Part shown: one piece after another, positions 1 to 9,620 of the stretch
Numbering within the stretch: the stretch's first letter is position 1
Layout of the letters: the number at the start of each line of letters is the position of its first letter
Assembly: GCF_025643335.1 (NCBI RefSeq)
Contig: NZ_CP092489.1
Location: 4,846,501-4,910,500 of the forward strand
DNA length: 64,000 nucleotides
Source: Endozoicomonas sp. Mp262
GTDB lineage: Bacteria > Pseudomonadota > Gammaproteobacteria > Pseudomonadales > Endozoicomonadaceae
Direction of reading: 5' to 3'
The notes under the pieces: model-generated
What the model was told of the DNA's origin: nothing
Database searches by the model: none
The model's input: only the letters and a program-made list of their open reading frames with translations
Made by a program: the position numbers and the translations under genes

Positions 1-2
1 TA

Positions 3-560
3 TCAACTGTTCCAGCAGTTGACTTGCCCGTGGGAGAACTACAACTACCTGAAGGCAAGCATGTCTATATCGCATTGCTATCCGCTGCGATTGGCAACCT
101 GTTTTTGGGATGTTATATCACCATCCGCGCCAAACCGAAGCAGTTTATACAATGGATCGCATCCTTTTTAACCCTGCTCAGTGTATTTAGTGCGGTCAAT
201 GCCCTGCTTTACCCCCATATCCGGCTATCCGGGCTGCCACTGGAGCAGATAACACAGTTTTTGATTGTACTGGGCGCAACCCTGCACCTGATCATCAACC
301 TGGATGCATTAAATCCTTATAACCATCCAGTAGCTACGGATGACCACAGGGAAACCGGCACCGTTAAATGGTTCAATATTACTAAAGGCTTTGGCTTTAT
401 CACCCGTGACCGGGGGGACGATGTCTTTGTACACTACCGGGCGATCCGGGGTGAAGGACACAGAACCCTGACAGAAGGGCAAAGAGTGGATTTTGTGGTG
501 GTCAAGAACAACAAGGGGCTACAGGCAGAAGATGTTATTGCGGCAGCCAGAGGTCGGTAA
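3..560 (+). CDS. Membrane protein with C-terminal cold-shock domain (5' end open)
   Basis: The reading frame is open to the left edge; the first in-window start is a TTG at 24, so the true start probably lies outside. From that TTG the product is 178 residues. About three hydrophobic segments come first (residues ~14-34, ~42-64, ~76-97). A cold-shock/OB-fold domain follows at ~110-175, with the RNP1-like run KGFGFITR and the RNP2-like run DVFVHY. Cold-shock domains bind single-stranded nucleic acid; fusion to a membrane anchor is known in proteobacteria, but the role is unclear. It converges on slyX with a hairpin between them. Confident for the domain, uncertain for function. Confidence 0.8.
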   Translation, partial: STVPAVDLPVGELQLPEGKHVYIALLSAAIGNLFLGCYITIRAKPKQFIQWIASFLTLLSVFSAVNALLYPHIRLSGLPLEQITQFLIVLGATLHLIINLDALNPYNHPVATDDHRETGTVKWFNITKGFGFITRDRGDDVFVHYRAIRGEGHRTLTEGQRVDFVVVKNNKGLQAEDVIAAARGR

Positions 561-581
561 TAACCAGAAAAAAACGGGGAT

Positions 582-607
582 GGAGAATAGCTATACGTCT
601 ATTCTCC
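582..607. terminator. Hairpin between convergent genes
   Basis: A 9-bp perfect inverted repeat (GGAGAATAG / CTATTCTCC) with an 8-nt loop sits between the convergent cold-shock gene and slyX. An A-rich stretch lies just left of it, which would give a U-run for leftward transcripts. It probably works as a bidirectional terminator. Confidence 0.6.
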
Positions 608-617
608 ACTAATCCAC

Positions 618-821
618 TCAATAGTGTGGCGGCACTTCATTGGCCGGAGCCTCAACTTTGGAATTATCCAATACAGCTCGATACAGCGCTTTCAATTTTT
701 CCATTTCCTCCCGCAGCTGAATAATATCCAGCTGCTGCCGGGTCACCACATCATTCAGCTGGGCAATGGTATCTTCCTGAAAGCTTAGTTGTGTTTGCAG
801 GTCAATTAACACATCATCCAT
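618..821 (-). CDS. slyX: SlyX family protein
   Basis: A small, largely helical protein of 67 residues when started at the ATG whose product begins MDDVLIDLQ. An in-frame ATG six codons upstream is possible but less like the family. The heptad-like middle (QLSFQEDTIAQLNDVV) predicts a coiled coil. The C-terminus ends in PPHY, a SlyX hallmark shared with E. coli. The molecular function of SlyX is unknown. The 5' end overlaps the stop of the HIT gene, so the two are probably co-transcribed. Confidence 0.85.
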   Translation of the reverse strand: MDDVLIDLQTQLSFQEDTIAQLNDVVTRQQLDIIQLREEMEKLKALYRAVLDNSKVEAPANEVPPHY

Positions 822-1266
822 AATGCCGCCCCTTATCATTCAATGGCTGAAATGATTCACCCAGTAAAGGCACTAATCGAACCATGACCTCATTAACTTC
901 ATTCTGTCCATAAGGCTGTGCAGGAAATCGCCCCCAAACAGGCCCGGGCCAGGCCTTATCACTGCTATAGCGAACTATATGATGGACATGAAGTTGCCGC
1001 ACTGCATTACCCAACGCCGCCACATTCATTTTTTCACCCGCAAAGTGTTCCTTGAGGGCACGAGCCAATCCTGAAGACTCTTGCATAAACTGTTGCTGCT
1101 GCTCCCCGGTTAAGTCATGCAGCTCTTCCATACCCGCAATCCTTGGAACCAGGATAAACCAGGGATAGTTAGTATCATTGAGCAGCAATAACCGGCACAG
1201 AGGAAAATCGCCCATAATAAAACAGTCCTGAACCAGCTGCTGATCCAGCTCGAATAATGGATCCAT
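814..1266 (-). CDS. HIT domain-containing protein
   Basis: The 150-residue product has the histidine-triad fold of nucleotide hydrolases/transferases. The active-site region is QLHVHHIVRY, close to the usual His-x-His-x-His arrangement, and an N-terminal strand (YPWFILVPR) is typical of the family. HIT proteins hydrolyse or transfer nucleoside phosphate esters; the substrate here cannot be read from sequence. It overlaps slyX by a few bases, suggesting one transcript. An IS begins about 33 bp upstream of the start codon, so the native promoter may be displaced or replaced. Confidence 0.85.
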   Translation of the reverse strand: MDPLFELDQQLVQDCFIMGDFPLCRLLLLNDTNYPWFILVPRIAGMEELHDLTGEQQQQFMQESSGLARALKEHFAGEKMNVAALGNAVRQLHVHHIVRYSSDKAWPGPVWGRFPAQPYGQNEVNEVMVRLVPLLGESFQPLNDKGRHYG

Positions 1267-1298
1267 ACTTCATCCCGAAAAATAAATCGCTACTATAG

Positions 1299-2943
1299 CA
1301 GCTATTCCCGTGACATCAATTAAATCACTGCAACAGCAAGGCTTACAGTAAATTCCAAATGGAGTGATTTCGCACAAAATAACGTCTACTTTTGATAGGG
1401 ATACTTTATCAATGGCTGTCTCTCATGGCTTATCCATTCCAAAAAAGTCGTAAGCATCTTTGTGCAAACAGTTTAATTACTACGATTTCTGAAAGTTATG
1501 AGCAAATTCCAGATGTCCGACCAAACAAGGATTCCAGAAAAATAACAATACATGATGCCTCCATGTCCGCTTTTGCCATGATGCATCTCAAGTACCCATC
1601 GCTCCTCTCGTTTGAGCGTGATAAAACAGAGCAAGAAGTAAGGCATAACCTTGAGCACCTGTATCAGATAAAAAAACGTGCTCCCTGTGATACCAGTATG
1701 CGGGAAATCCTGGATCCAATAGATCCCGTAGAGTTCAAAAAGCCTTTTAAGACATTGCTGTCTAACGTCCAAAGGGGCGGATTACTGAAGGCATTCGAAT
1801 TTCACTGCGGGAACTTGAAAAATCACTACTTGCTCCCGATCGATGGAACTGGGCTATTTTACTCCTGCAATAATAAAAAACCTTGTCAGGAGTGCTGTAC
1901 TAAAAATAAGGGAAAGGCCAACGAAGCTCACTACCACCAGTTAATGGCAGCATGCATTGCTCACCCGGATCAAAAAACAGTCTTGCCATTGGCACCGGAA
2001 GCCATAGTTTGCCAGGACGGTTCGACCAAAAATGACTGTGAAAAAAATGCCATTAAACGGTTGTTTGCCACCATACGAGAGCATCACCCACGTCTAAAGT
2101 TCGTTATTCTTCTGGACAGTCTTTATGCTGACAACCCCACTGTCCAACTGATTAAGAGTTATGGCTGGCATTACATCATTGTCGCGAAAGATGGCAACCA
2201 TGCCTCGCTGGTTGAAGCGATGGATGAGCTGGATAAAGAAGGAAAAGTTCACCGTGCTGAAAAAGTTAATGAAGAGACTGGAATTAAGTGGTGGTTTCGC
2301 TATGCCAATGACGTCAGGCTGAACAAGGCAAAATATGCAGAACAGGTTAATGTGCTTGATTTTGTCGAAACCGATAAAAAAGGTAAACAGCATATCTGGT
2401 GCTGGGTGACTGATATTCCGCTTAACGAAGAAACCATAGAACCCGTCATGAAAGGAGGGCGCTGCCGATGGCATATTGAGAACCAGACGTTTAACACCCT
2501 GAAAAATCAAGGCTACGATCTCGAACATAACTACGGTCACGGTGAGAAGCACTTAGCCACAAATCTGGCCTATCTGACGATGCTTGCTTTTCTCGTAGAT
2601 CAAATACAGGAACTGTGCTGTCCCCAGTTTCAGGAAGCTTTAAGAACCCGCTCAAAAGGAGTCCGTATAGCATTATGGAAATGGATACAGGGCTATTTTT
2701 TGCATTGGCTGATAAAAACGTGGGAGGGGCTTTTTTACACAGTAACTCATGGTATTGAAGAGAAAAGGGTGATTCCATTCGATACATCATAACCGGCCAT
2801 ATCGTAGCTACGTTCAGGGGTGACATTTTTTCTTTAAAGCTCCGCTTTGTTAATTGGCGGCTCAGTTTTGATCGGCTTCATTATTTTTGCTGCCTTATTG
2901 TCAATACCAACGATCATCGACGTTCATCATGCGGGAATAGCTG
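1299..2943 (+). mobile_element. IS4-like insertion sequence, copy 1 (1645 bp)
   Basis: The ends are a 12-bp perfect terminal inverted repeat (CAGCTATTCCCG ... CGGGAATAGCTG), flanked by a 9-bp target duplication CTACTATAG at 1290-1298 and 2944-2952. One transposase gene fills the element. Two further copies occur at 27627-29271 and 30483-32127 with the same length and the same encoded protein. A related but different element lies at 24800-26405. This copy sits in the divergent intergenic space between the HIT gene and proS. Near-identity and intact duplications indicate recent transposition. Family placement is from the DDE layout and is tentative. Confidence 0.95.
1392..2792 (+). CDS. IS4-like DDE transposase (copy 1)
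   Basis: A 466-residue transposase if read from the TTG at 1392; an ATG at 1425 (product MAYPFQKS) is an alternative start. RNase-H-like catalytic features are visible: first Asp in PIDGTG, second in LLDSLYADNPTV, and a C-terminal Glu region W-x-IENQTFNTLKNQGYDLEHNYGHG, resembling the Y-R-E-K signature of IS4-type enzymes. A cysteine-rich insertion (PCQECC) follows the first Asp. It catalyses cut-and-paste movement of the host IS. It appears intact and is repeated without change in copies 2 and 3. Confidence 0.93.
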   Translation: MIGILYQWLSLMAYPFQKSRKHLCANSLITTISESYEQIPDVRPNKDSRKITIHDASMSAFAMMHLKYPSLLSFERDKTEQEVRHNLEHLYQIKKRAPCDTSMREILDPIDPVEFKKPFKTLLSNVQRGGLLKAFEFHCGNLKNHYLLPIDGTGLFYSCNNKKPCQECCTKNKGKANEAHYHQLMAACIAHPDQKTVLPLAPEAIVCQDGSTKNDCEKNAIKRLFATIREHHPRLKFVILLDSLYADNPTVQLIKSYGWHYIIVAKDGNHASLVEAMDELDKEGKVHRAEKVNEETGIKWWFRYANDVRLNKAKYAEQVNVLDFVETDKKGKQHIWCWVTDIPLNEETIEPVMKGGRCRWHIENQTFNTLKNQGYDLEHNYGHGEKHLATNLAYLTMLAFLVDQIQELCCPQFQEALRTRSKGVRIALWKWIQGYFLHWLIKTWEGLFYTVTHGIEEKRVIPFDTS

Positions 2944-3051
2944 CTACTATAGCTGAGCCAACTCACTACCGCACCATTACTAAGGTGAAAAAAAAACAGC
3001 GACCCCTTAAAATGCCTGTTTGTTTTTGATTGGATACCGGTTAGAACACAC

Positions 3052-4770
3052 ATGCGAACCAGTCAGTATTTGATTCCTACCTTAAAGGAAACCCCTTCCG
3101 ATGCCGTGGTTGTCAGCCACCAGCTGATGCTGCGCGCCGGAATGATCCGCAAACTGGCCTCCGGCCTCTACACCTGGCTGCCAATGGGCCTGAAGGTTCT
3201 GAAGAAAGTCGAGCAAATTGTTCGTGAAGAGATGAACCGCGCCGGCGCCCTGGAAACCCTTATGCCGGCAGTACAACCGGCCGAGCTCTGGCAGGAAAGC
3301 GGTCGCTGGGAACAATACGGACCGGAGCTGCTCCGCCTGAAAGACCGCCATCACCGGGACTTTGTCATTGGACCTACCCATGAAGAAGTCATCACGGACC
3401 TGATGCGTAATGAGCTAAAAAGCTATAAGCAACTGCCCATCAACCTGTATCAGGTGCAAACCAAATTCCGTGATGAAATCCGCCCTCGCTTTGGTCTCAT
3501 GCGTGGCCGTGAGTTCCTGATGAAAGACGGCTACTCCTTTCATGCCAATACTGACTGCCTGAAGCAGGAATTCCAGAATATGCATGAAACCTACTGCCGG
3601 ATCTTTGAGCGGCTGGGCCTGGATTACCGTGCTGTGGAAGCAGACAGTGGCTCCATTGGCGGCACAGGTTCCAGGGAATTCCATGTACTGGCCAAATCCG
3701 GGGAAGATGCCATCGTCTTCAGCGATGGCAGTGATTATGCCGCCAATATTGAAAAAGCCGAGGCACTGGCTCCCACCGAAGAGCGGGCAGCCCCTGCCCA
3801 GGAAATGGCGCTGGTTGATACCCCTGACGCCAAAACCATTGAGCAGTTGGTCAGCCAGTTTGACCTGCCTATTGAAAAGACCGTTAAAACCCTGATTGTT
3901 GCAGCCGCTGAAGAAGCAGAAAGCGACTATATTGCCCTGCTGGTTCGTGGTGATCACGAACTCAATGAAATTAAAGCGGAAAACCTGCCCGATGTGGCAT
4001 CCCCCCTGCGATTTGCCACAGAAGAGGAAATTTGCAACATCATGGGGGCTGGCCCAGGCTCCTTAGGCCCCGTTAACAGTAAAATCCCCTGCATTGTTGA
4101 CCGCTCCGTTGCTGTCATGTCTGATTTCAGCGCTGGCGCCAATATTGATGGCAAACACTACTTTGGCATTAACTGGGAGCGTGACTGCCAATTTGACCAG
4201 GTGGAAGACCTGCGCAATATCGTTGAAGGCGATCCAAGCCCCTGCGGTAAAGGCAAGCTATTTATCAAGCGGGGCATTGAAGTAGGCCATATCTTCCAGC
4301 TGGGCACCAAGTACAGTGAAGCCATGAATGCCACTGTCCTGAATGAAAATGGCAAAGCCGTTACCCTGGCCATGGGCTGCTATGGCATTGGCGTATCCAG
4401 GACAGTAGCCGCAGCCATTGAACAAAACCACGATGATCGCGGTATTATCTGGCCCGATGCCATTGCACCCTTCCAGATTGCCCTGGTGCCTCTGAAAATG
4501 GAAAAATCGGAAGCTGTCCGTGAAGCGGCCGAAAAACTCTACAAAGAGCTGACTGAAGCCGGTTATGAAGTGCTTATGGATGACCGCAAGGCTAGCCCTG
4601 GCGTAAAATTTGCCGATATGGAACTGGTTGGCATTCCCCATCGTGTGGTTCTTAGCGACCGTGGACTGGCCAATGGCATGGTGGAATACAAGCACCGCAC
4701 CGCCACAGACAAGGAAGATATTGCCCTGGATGATATCCTTCAACTGCTTAAGGAAAAGGCAGTACGCTAA
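3052..4770 (+). CDS. proS: Prolyl-tRNA synthetase
   Basis: Charges tRNA-Pro with proline in the cytoplasm. The length (572 residues) equals the usual bacterial-type enzyme. Class II motifs are visible: motif 2 around [17 protein letters not shown], motif 3 around [15 protein letters not shown] YbaK-like editing insertion (about residues 230-390) lies between motifs 2 and 3, and an anticodon-binding domain forms the C-terminus. The start ATG matches the family N-terminus ([12 protein letters not shown]). The IS at 1299-2943 ends only ~110 bp upstream, so the promoter lies either in that short gap or in the IS. A lytic transglycosylase gene follows after 28 bp. Confidence 0.98.
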   Translation: MRTSQYLIPTLKETPSDAVVVSHQLMLRAGMIRKLASGLYTWLPMGLKVLKKVEQIVREEMNRAGALETLMPAVQPAELWQESGRWEQYGPELLRLKDRHHRDFVIGPTHEEVITDLMRNELKSYKQLPINLYQVQTKFRDEIRPRFGLMRGREFLMKDGYSFHANTDCLKQEFQNMHETYCRIFERLGLDYRAVEADSGSIGGTGSREFHVLAKSGEDAIVFSDGSDYAANIEKAEALAPTEERAAPAQEMALVDTPDAKTIEQLVSQFDLPIEKTVKTLIVAAAEEAESDYIALLVRGDHELNEIKAENLPDVASPLRFATEEEICNIMGAGPGSLGPVNSKIPCIVDRSVAVMSDFSAGANIDGKHYFGINWERDCQFDQVEDLRNIVEGDPSPCGKGKLFIKRGIEVGHIFQLGTKYSEAMNATVLNENGKAVTLAMGCYGIGVSRTVAAAIEQNHDDRGIIWPDAIAPFQIALVPLKMEKSEAVREAAEKLYKELTEAGYEVLMDDRKASPGVKFADMELVGIPHRVVLSDRGLANGMVEYKHRTATDKEDIALDDILQLLKEKAVR

Positions 4771-4798
4771 CCCCCTGAACCTGGCAGTAGCATGGATC

Positions 4799-5347
4799 AT
4801 GCTACTGCTCTTTCTTTTTATTTATCCTTCCCCCACCCCGGGGCAGCAACCTGACAGAAAACTCCATAACCTGCTCAAACAGGCTGCCAGGGAAATTTCC
4901 AGCTTTGGCGACCCCTTTGATGCTGAAGTCTGGCTAACGGACATGTCTGGACGAATGGAGCCGTTTATAAAAAATCCGGAACAACGCATTACCTTACTAA
5001 AAAAAATTCATCAGGAAGCCAGGCGAAATCAATTACCTCCAGAGCTGGTTCTTGCTGTCATTCAAACGGAGTCAGCCTTTGATCGCTTTGCGGTATCTTC
5101 TGCCGGAGCCCAGGGACTGATGCAGGTCATGCCTTTCTGGAAAAATGAAATTGGTCACCCCCGGGATAATCTCACCGTTACTGAAACCAATCTCCGCTAT
5201 GGCTGCCAGATTTTAGGTGATTACCTGAAGAAAGAAAAAGGCAACCTGACCCGTGCCCTGGCACGATATAATGGCAGTATCGGCCAGTACTGGTATCCCG
5301 AACGGGTATATAGCAACCTGGAAAAGTACTGGACTACCCCACAGTAA
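4799..5347 (+). CDS. Lytic transglycosylase (SLT domain)
   Basis: Cleaves glycan strands of peptidoglycan in the periplasm. I start it at the ATG at 4799, giving 182 residues with a short hydrophobic N-terminal segment (MLLLFLFIYP); the frame is open further upstream inside proS, but that part is not real coding. The SLT domain covers about residues 70-175: catalytic Glu in the ES of VIQTESAFDRFAVSSAGAQGLMQVMP, then the ALARYNGS motif. The C-terminus overlaps the convergent acylphosphatase by 14 bp. Close spacing to proS suggests co-transcription. Confidence 0.88.
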   Translation: MLLLFLFIYPSPTPGQQPDRKLHNLLKQAAREISSFGDPFDAEVWLTDMSGRMEPFIKNPEQRITLLKKIHQEARRNQLPPELVLAVIQTESAFDRFAVSSAGAQGLMQVMPFWKNEIGHPRDNLTVTETNLRYGCQILGDYLKKEKGNLTRALARYNGSIGQYWYPERVYSNLEKYWTTPQ

Positions 5348-5606
5348 AATCAAACATTTCCTGCAAAGGCACATCAACCACACTAACAGCGGTTACCTTG
5401 GCCATCCGCGGCCCCTGATGTAACCATTTCTCAAGTTCGGCCAACGGCTCAGGTTCACCGCACATGAGGACTTCAACCCCACCATCAGGCAAATTTTTTG
5501 CCCACCCGGTAATCCCCAGAGTCATGGCCTGCTGCCGGGTTGCCCCCCTGAACCAAACGCCTTGAACGCACCCTTTCACCAGGGCACGTCTGCATTGTTT
5601 AGCCAC
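5334..5606 (-). CDS. Acylphosphatase
   Basis: A 90-residue protein that hydrolyses carboxyl-phosphate bonds of acylphosphates. The family signature VKGCVQGVWFRG near residues 10-21 carries the phosphate-binding loop and its Arg. GWAKNLPDGGVEV near 34-46 carries the catalytic Asn. The length is exactly that of stand-alone acylphosphatases. It overlaps the end of the convergent transglycosylase and the end of the upstream thioredoxin-like gene by a few bases, so it is probably translated with the latter. Confidence 0.95.
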   Translation of the reverse strand: MAKQCRRALVKGCVQGVWFRGATRQQAMTLGITGWAKNLPDGGVEVLMCGEPEPLAELEKWLHQGPRMAKVTAVSVVDVPLQEMFDFTVG

Positions 5607-6075
5607 CTGCTTTTACCTTTTGCTGCTGTTCACTGATATACCCCTTAATACTTTCACCGGTCTGCGGTCCATAAAGCGTATCAACCAGCTTGCCTTCCGG
5701 ATTAATAATATAGGTTGCGGGCAAAACCTGAGGGGATTTTACACCGAGCAGAGGTAACGGATTTTCCTCTATAACAGGAAAAGCAATAGCCATGGACTTC
5801 ACTTTGTCTTTAAGCGGCTGCCCCTTCTCTTCATCAAAGTCATAGCCAACCACTCTAATTTCACCTTTACCGGACAGACTGTTGAGGTGGGGTATTTCCT
5901 CCCGGCAGGGATCACACCATTCTGCCCATATATTCAGGGCAAGCCATCGCCCCTGGCTGTCCTTCAGGTTGATTTTCTGGCCATCAATCGCATTGAAATC
6001 CGGCTTCTGGCAGCCTGCAATAATTATGAAGAGAAAAGCAACCCATCCCCCCCTGAAGAAACGCATCTGCCTCAT
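5599..6075 (-). CDS. TlpA-like thioredoxin-fold lipoprotein
   Basis: The start at 6075 gives 158 residues with a lipoprotein signal peptide (lipobox FIIIAGC), so the mature protein should be membrane-anchored in the periplasm. The thioredoxin fold carries the redox-active WCDPC motif and the cis-Pro region LPATYIINPEGK. TlpA/ResA-type proteins reduce or shuffle disulfides of extracytoplasmic partners, often in cytochrome c maturation; the partner here is unknown. An in-frame start 16 codons upstream would put residues before the signal peptide and is less likely. The 3' end overlaps acylphosphatase. Confidence 0.88.
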   Translation of the reverse strand: MRQMRFFRGGWVAFLFIIIAGCQKPDFNAIDGQKINLKDSQGRWLALNIWAEWCDPCREEIPHLNSLSGKGEIRVVGYDFDEEKGQPLKDKVKSMAIAFPVIEENPLPLLGVKSPQVLPATYIINPEGKLVDTLYGPQTGESIKGYISEQQQKVKAGG

Positions 6076-6110
6076 AGCCTGGATTCCTGTCTTTAACTTG
6101 AATTCAATGG

Positions 6111-7103
6111 TTAACGTCGACACCCGTCCAGCATACGAATATAGTTCATTCGCTCAAAGACTTCAGGATTACTGACGGACTGCTGACTCATAACCCCCTG
6201 CATTTCCCTGATGGACTCAAAACCCCGGCGCTCCATCCAGCTCTCCAGTCCATTCAGAAGCGTTGTCAAATAACCTGCTCCATTTTTAATCAATGCAGAG
6301 GCCAGCATCACCACATCAGCTCCAGCCAGTAGATACTTGACAATATCTTCGTGATCGTGAGCCCCGGTGGTCGCCGCTAAGGAGGCCTTGATCTTGCCAT
6401 GAAGCACAGCCATCCATCTCAGTGGCACTCTAATTTCACCGGAATGGCTCACAGGCCAGTGGGATTCAACCTCCAGGGTCTGCAGATTAAAATCCGGCTG
6501 CAACATACGGTTAAACAGCACCAGTGCATCAACACCCACTTCATCAAACTGCCGGGCCATATTGCCAAAAGCGCTGAAATAGGGATCCACTTTCATGGCT
6601 ATGGGTATCTTGACAGCCTGCTTAACACCCCGGGCAATCTCCAGGTAAAGCGCCTCAACATCCCTGCCAGAAATATCCAGACTGGGTGGGTTATAGTAAA
6701 CATGAAGCTCTATCCCTTGAGCTCCCGCTTCTTCTACCTGCCTTGCGTAGTCTATCCAACTACCAGCTTTACAGCCATTCAGGCTGGCAATCACTGGAAT
6801 ATCAACAACAGAACGTGCTTTTTGAATCATTTCCAGATAGCGTACAGAACCGGAATGGAAACTATCTCCCCCTGGCATAAACGACAGAGACCCAGCAAAG
6901 GCGTCATCCCGACTAAGGGATATCATCTCCTCCAGCTCCTGTTCATGCTGCAGCTGCTCCTCAAACAGGGAGTACAATACCACTGCGGAAGCTCCTGAGT
7001 CTTCCAGCCTTCTAATACTATTCACAGTAGACGACAGCGGACTTGCTGCTGCCACTAACGGATTTTTCAACTCCAGCCCCATGTAACGGGTGGTTAAATC
7101 CAT
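6111..7103 (-). CDS. Dihydroorotate dehydrogenase-like FMN protein
   Basis: The 330-residue protein has the TIM-barrel FMN fold of class 1 dihydroorotate dehydrogenases. Family-like segments include the N-terminus LTTRYMGLELKNPLVAAASPLS, VIASLNG, PIAMKVDPYF and the late phosphate-binding region HEDIVKYLLAGADVVMLASA. Proteins of this subgroup are often encoded beside pyruvate:ferredoxin oxidoreductase and are not the canonical pyrD; their substrate is unsettled. No such oxidoreductase gene is visible here. It lies 35 bp upstream of the TlpA-like gene on the same strand. Confidence 0.85.
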   Translation of the reverse strand: MDLTTRYMGLELKNPLVAAASPLSSTVNSIRRLEDSGASAVVLYSLFEEQLQHEQELEEMISLSRDDAFAGSLSFMPGGDSFHSGSVRYLEMIQKARSVVDIPVIASLNGCKAGSWIDYARQVEEAGAQGIELHVYYNPPSLDISGRDVEALYLEIARGVKQAVKIPIAMKVDPYFSAFGNMARQFDEVGVDALVLFNRMLQPDFNLQTLEVESHWPVSHSGEIRVPLRWMAVLHGKIKASLAATTGAHDHEDIVKYLLAGADVVMLASALIKNGAGYLTTLLNGLESWMERRGFESIREMQGVMSQQSVSNPEVFERMNYIRMLDGCRR

Positions 7104-7337
7104 TGTTTTGTTCTCCCCATAAACACAAAGCCAACGTGATATTGACTCTATTTTATAACTTGATCAGTGAATTGCAGGCTCCCGGGACAGAACCAGGCCA
7201 ACACTTAAATGGCGTATTTTACCCATAACATAACAATCAGCATAGGCAAGTACCTGAGAAAGTCAGAAACCGGCTGTCACTTTATAAATAATCTGGAAGA
7301 TCTACTGTGAATTCACTCACATGGCAGTTCTTATATA

Positions 7338-7366
7338 TTGACATTACAACCCTTGATCAATATACA
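7338..7366 (+). promoter_or_regulatory. Sigma-70 type promoter for the acidic secreted protein
   Basis: A consensus -35 (TTGACA, 7338-7343) and a near-consensus -10 (TATACA, 7361-7366) are separated by exactly 17 bp. Transcription would start near 7373, leaving a leader of about 200 nt before the gene at 7580. The rest of the 7104-7579 spacer shows no gene or clear repeat. Confidence 0.65.
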
Positions 7367-7579
7367 ATCAAACTCACCAGAGCCGCCACTGCAAGCAGTT
7401 ATTTTCCCATCAGTAGCTGTAGGGCATTTCAAAAAAGACAATTGCCAAAAAATGAATGGTGGGTTAGTTATATTTATATTTATTTATAGCCCCCCTACAA
7501 ATAAAAATATGATATTACCTGTTTTTTTATTTTTATTGTAAGTTATATTCCTGTTGTCAAATAAATCAGGTTTACAGTA

Positions 7580-8791
7580 ATGATTAATATGAAAAAACCA
7601 AGCAGTTTCAATACAGTTTGGACAGGAATTGTCTCGTTTATATTTTTTTTATGTACCCACCACGCTATCGCTGCCCCAGCAGAAGACAACCCTTTATTAA
7701 AAGATGTGGTTTTAACAAAACACGGTGAACTCACAGCTACTTTTGCTGACAAAAGAGTTGCTATATTCAGATATGAAGACCCTAATAAAAAACAAGATTT
7801 TTTCAATGAGATTATTTTCACTAATCTAGAAAATACAGAAATGCTTGGCTTCAGGATCAAGCTTGGAGCAGATGACTTACTATTCCCTGGTCCAGACGCT
7901 TATATGGATGCAAGCCAATTACCATCAGATGCAGTTACATATCAACATCTGCCTTCAGCAATATGGAGTATTATGGAAGCATTTGCAAGATCCACAGCGA
8001 AAAAACAAAAAGAATTATTTGAAAAATTGGCTTTTAGAAATTTATTAAATCATGAAGAAAGTAGTGAAGAAGAAGACGATGATGATGAAGATGAAGATGA
8101 TTCAGCGATTAAAAATAAAGAAAGAAAAACAGTTGATCTTGATGATTTAGTTAAAAACGACCTACTTCCTGAATATTTAGTGGAAAAACAAGATAATGAG
8201 GAGTATCTAAAACTAGTATCAGTAACAGCCAAAGCAGGAAGTGATGACACTATTGAAATAAAAGCCGATGATAAGCTTTTCCACCAGACGTTCAAAGCCA
8301 CTAAAGGGCTTCTGGCAGAAAATTATCCTGATGAAGATATAGAGATTAGCACTTTAACAGTTCCAGTCACTACCCCTGAAGAAGAGCAATCTCCTTTTAA
8401 CTACTTACTTTCAAAGCTTGAAATCGCTCTAGGTTTTAGCCTAACTCCCGAACCTACATTAAATGTAGTCCTTGACCCAAAAAACTATGATTTGTTCAAA
8501 CAAGACTTACCAACAGGAGTATTTATTCCGATTATCGCCATAATAAATCGCTTACCCGAAGATAAGACTAAAGAACAACTTGAATTATTAACAGTAACTG
8601 AAGCTAAACGTTTTGTGAATAAAGTAACTGAATTCCATGAAATAGCCCGAGAGCTGTTACCAACTCGGACAGAAGATGGAGTTTCCCATAAGAAAAAAGA
8701 CGAAAGTGAAGAAGTAGAAGAAACCCCTCCTAGTAAAAAAACAAAATCATCAAAGGGTCGCTCTTCAAAGAAAATAGTAGCTGCTGAGTAA
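7580..8791 (+). CDS. Secreted acidic protein of unknown function
   Basis: I do not recognise this family. The 403-residue product has a signal peptide (hydrophobic ~13-31, cleavage likely near AIA-AP) and should be exported. A run of almost only Glu/Asp spans ~159-174. The C-terminal ~23 residues are Lys/Ser-rich (PPSKKTKSSKG) and resemble a basic nuclear-localisation-like tail, though this may be chance. The DNA is clearly more AT-rich than the flanking housekeeping genes. It has its own promoter at 7338 and a hairpin terminator at 8838. An in-frame ATG at 7589 is an alternative start. Confidence 0.7.
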   Translation: MINMKKPSSFNTVWTGIVSFIFFLCTHHAIAAPAEDNPLLKDVVLTKHGELTATFADKRVAIFRYEDPNKKQDFFNEIIFTNLENTEMLGFRIKLGADDLLFPGPDAYMDASQLPSDAVTYQHLPSAIWSIMEAFARSTAKKQKELFEKLAFRNLLNHEESSEEEDDDDEDEDDSAIKNKERKTVDLDDLVKNDLLPEYLVEKQDNEEYLKLVSVTAKAGSDDTIEIKADDKLFHQTFKATKGLLAENYPDEDIEISTLTVPVTTPEEEQSPFNYLLSKLEIALGFSLTPEPTLNVVLDPKNYDLFKQDLPTGVFIPIIAIINRLPEDKTKEQLELLTVTEAKRFVNKVTEFHEIARELLPTRTEDGVSHKKKDESEEVEETPPSKKTKSSKGRSSKKIVAAE

Positions 8792-8837
8792 CTCATGGCG
8801 CAAGCCTTGGGCTAGTCCGCTAAATTATTTTTGACTA

Positions 8838-8880
8838 GAATAGGGTAATTCCTAATCACCGGATAGGAACTACCCTATTC
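8838..8880. terminator. Bidirectional terminator hairpin
   Basis: Two 17-nt arms (8838-8854 and 8864-8880) are complementary with one mismatch around a 9-nt loop, placed between two convergent genes. T-rich sequence lies on the left side. It likely stops transcription from both sides. Confidence 0.75.
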
Positions 8881-8887
8881 ACTATTA

Positions 8888-9466
8888 TCAAAGCAAACTA
8901 GTACTTCGCCTTTGTGGAGGAAATCCTTCCAAAATTGCAGAAACAGCCCGATTTATTTTTTCAGTTCGTTCTCCAGGCGTTGCCTTATCTATCACCCTTG
9001 AACGGGAGCGGCCTCGCCAGGTTAGCTCCCTGCTTTTTGGATCAATAATATCAATCACCAGGCTACCTTCTTCATACTCAGTCACACGGGTTTCAGATCT
9101 TAGCCCCATTCCCCAGGTGTTAAAGCCATAGCCCATGGAAGTGGTAATATGCTCTTCGTTTCTGCGGGTTTTGACAGCGGTAAAATAGCTAACCAGAAAG
9201 TCAGCCTGACCTGGATTATCAACCATCTTGAAGCCTTTTGCCTTAAGCTCCTGATCCACTGCCTTCCTGACTCTCTTATCCATCAGCCCGTCCAGCTGGT
9301 ATGCTTTTTCTTCCACCTCTTCACTTTGATCAAGCCAGGCATAGCTCTTCATCCCGGTCAGTATGGCAGAGGTATCATAATCCCAGTCTACATTGGGACC
9401 TGCACAACCCGTTACCAATAGAACCAGTAAGAACATTCCCGTCAATTGTATTTTTTGGTATCGCAT
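8888..9466 (-). CDS. DUF4136 family lipoprotein
   Basis: 192 residues with a lipobox signal peptide (LLVTGC, Cys ~21). The mature part matches the DUF4136 pattern: N-terminal DYD...F/Y-x-x-Y-AWL, a middle with GQADFLVSYFTAVKT, a Gly-rich stretch (GYGFNTWGMG), then EGSLVIDIIDPKSRELTWRGRSRSRV. Function is unknown; proteins of this family are envelope lipoproteins. It is transcribed convergently to the acidic protein gene and shares its terminator. Confidence 0.85.
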   Translation of the reverse strand: MRYQKIQLTGMFLLVLLVTGCAGPNVDWDYDTSAILTGMKSYAWLDQSEEVEEKAYQLDGLMDKRVRKAVDQELKAKGFKMVDNPGQADFLVSYFTAVKTRRNEEHITTSMGYGFNTWGMGLRSETRVTEYEEGSLVIDIIDPKSRELTWRGRSRSRVIDKATPGERTEKINRAVSAILEGFPPQRRSTSLL

Positions 9467-9620
9467 TTTAGTGGCCCCCTATCAGGAATACCGGATCATG
9501 GCTATTCTACTGAATATTTTCTGCGAATAGGGAATTACACAGTCCCCCTTACAAAAGATTTGCAGTACATCAAAAGTCATTGGTACTCTTTCTCCCAGAA
9601 TAATGATAAGGGTTCCTGCC

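Noticed and set aside
3415-3957. Long minus-strand frame inside proS
   Set aside because: Antisense shadow of a certain gene with no family resemblance.
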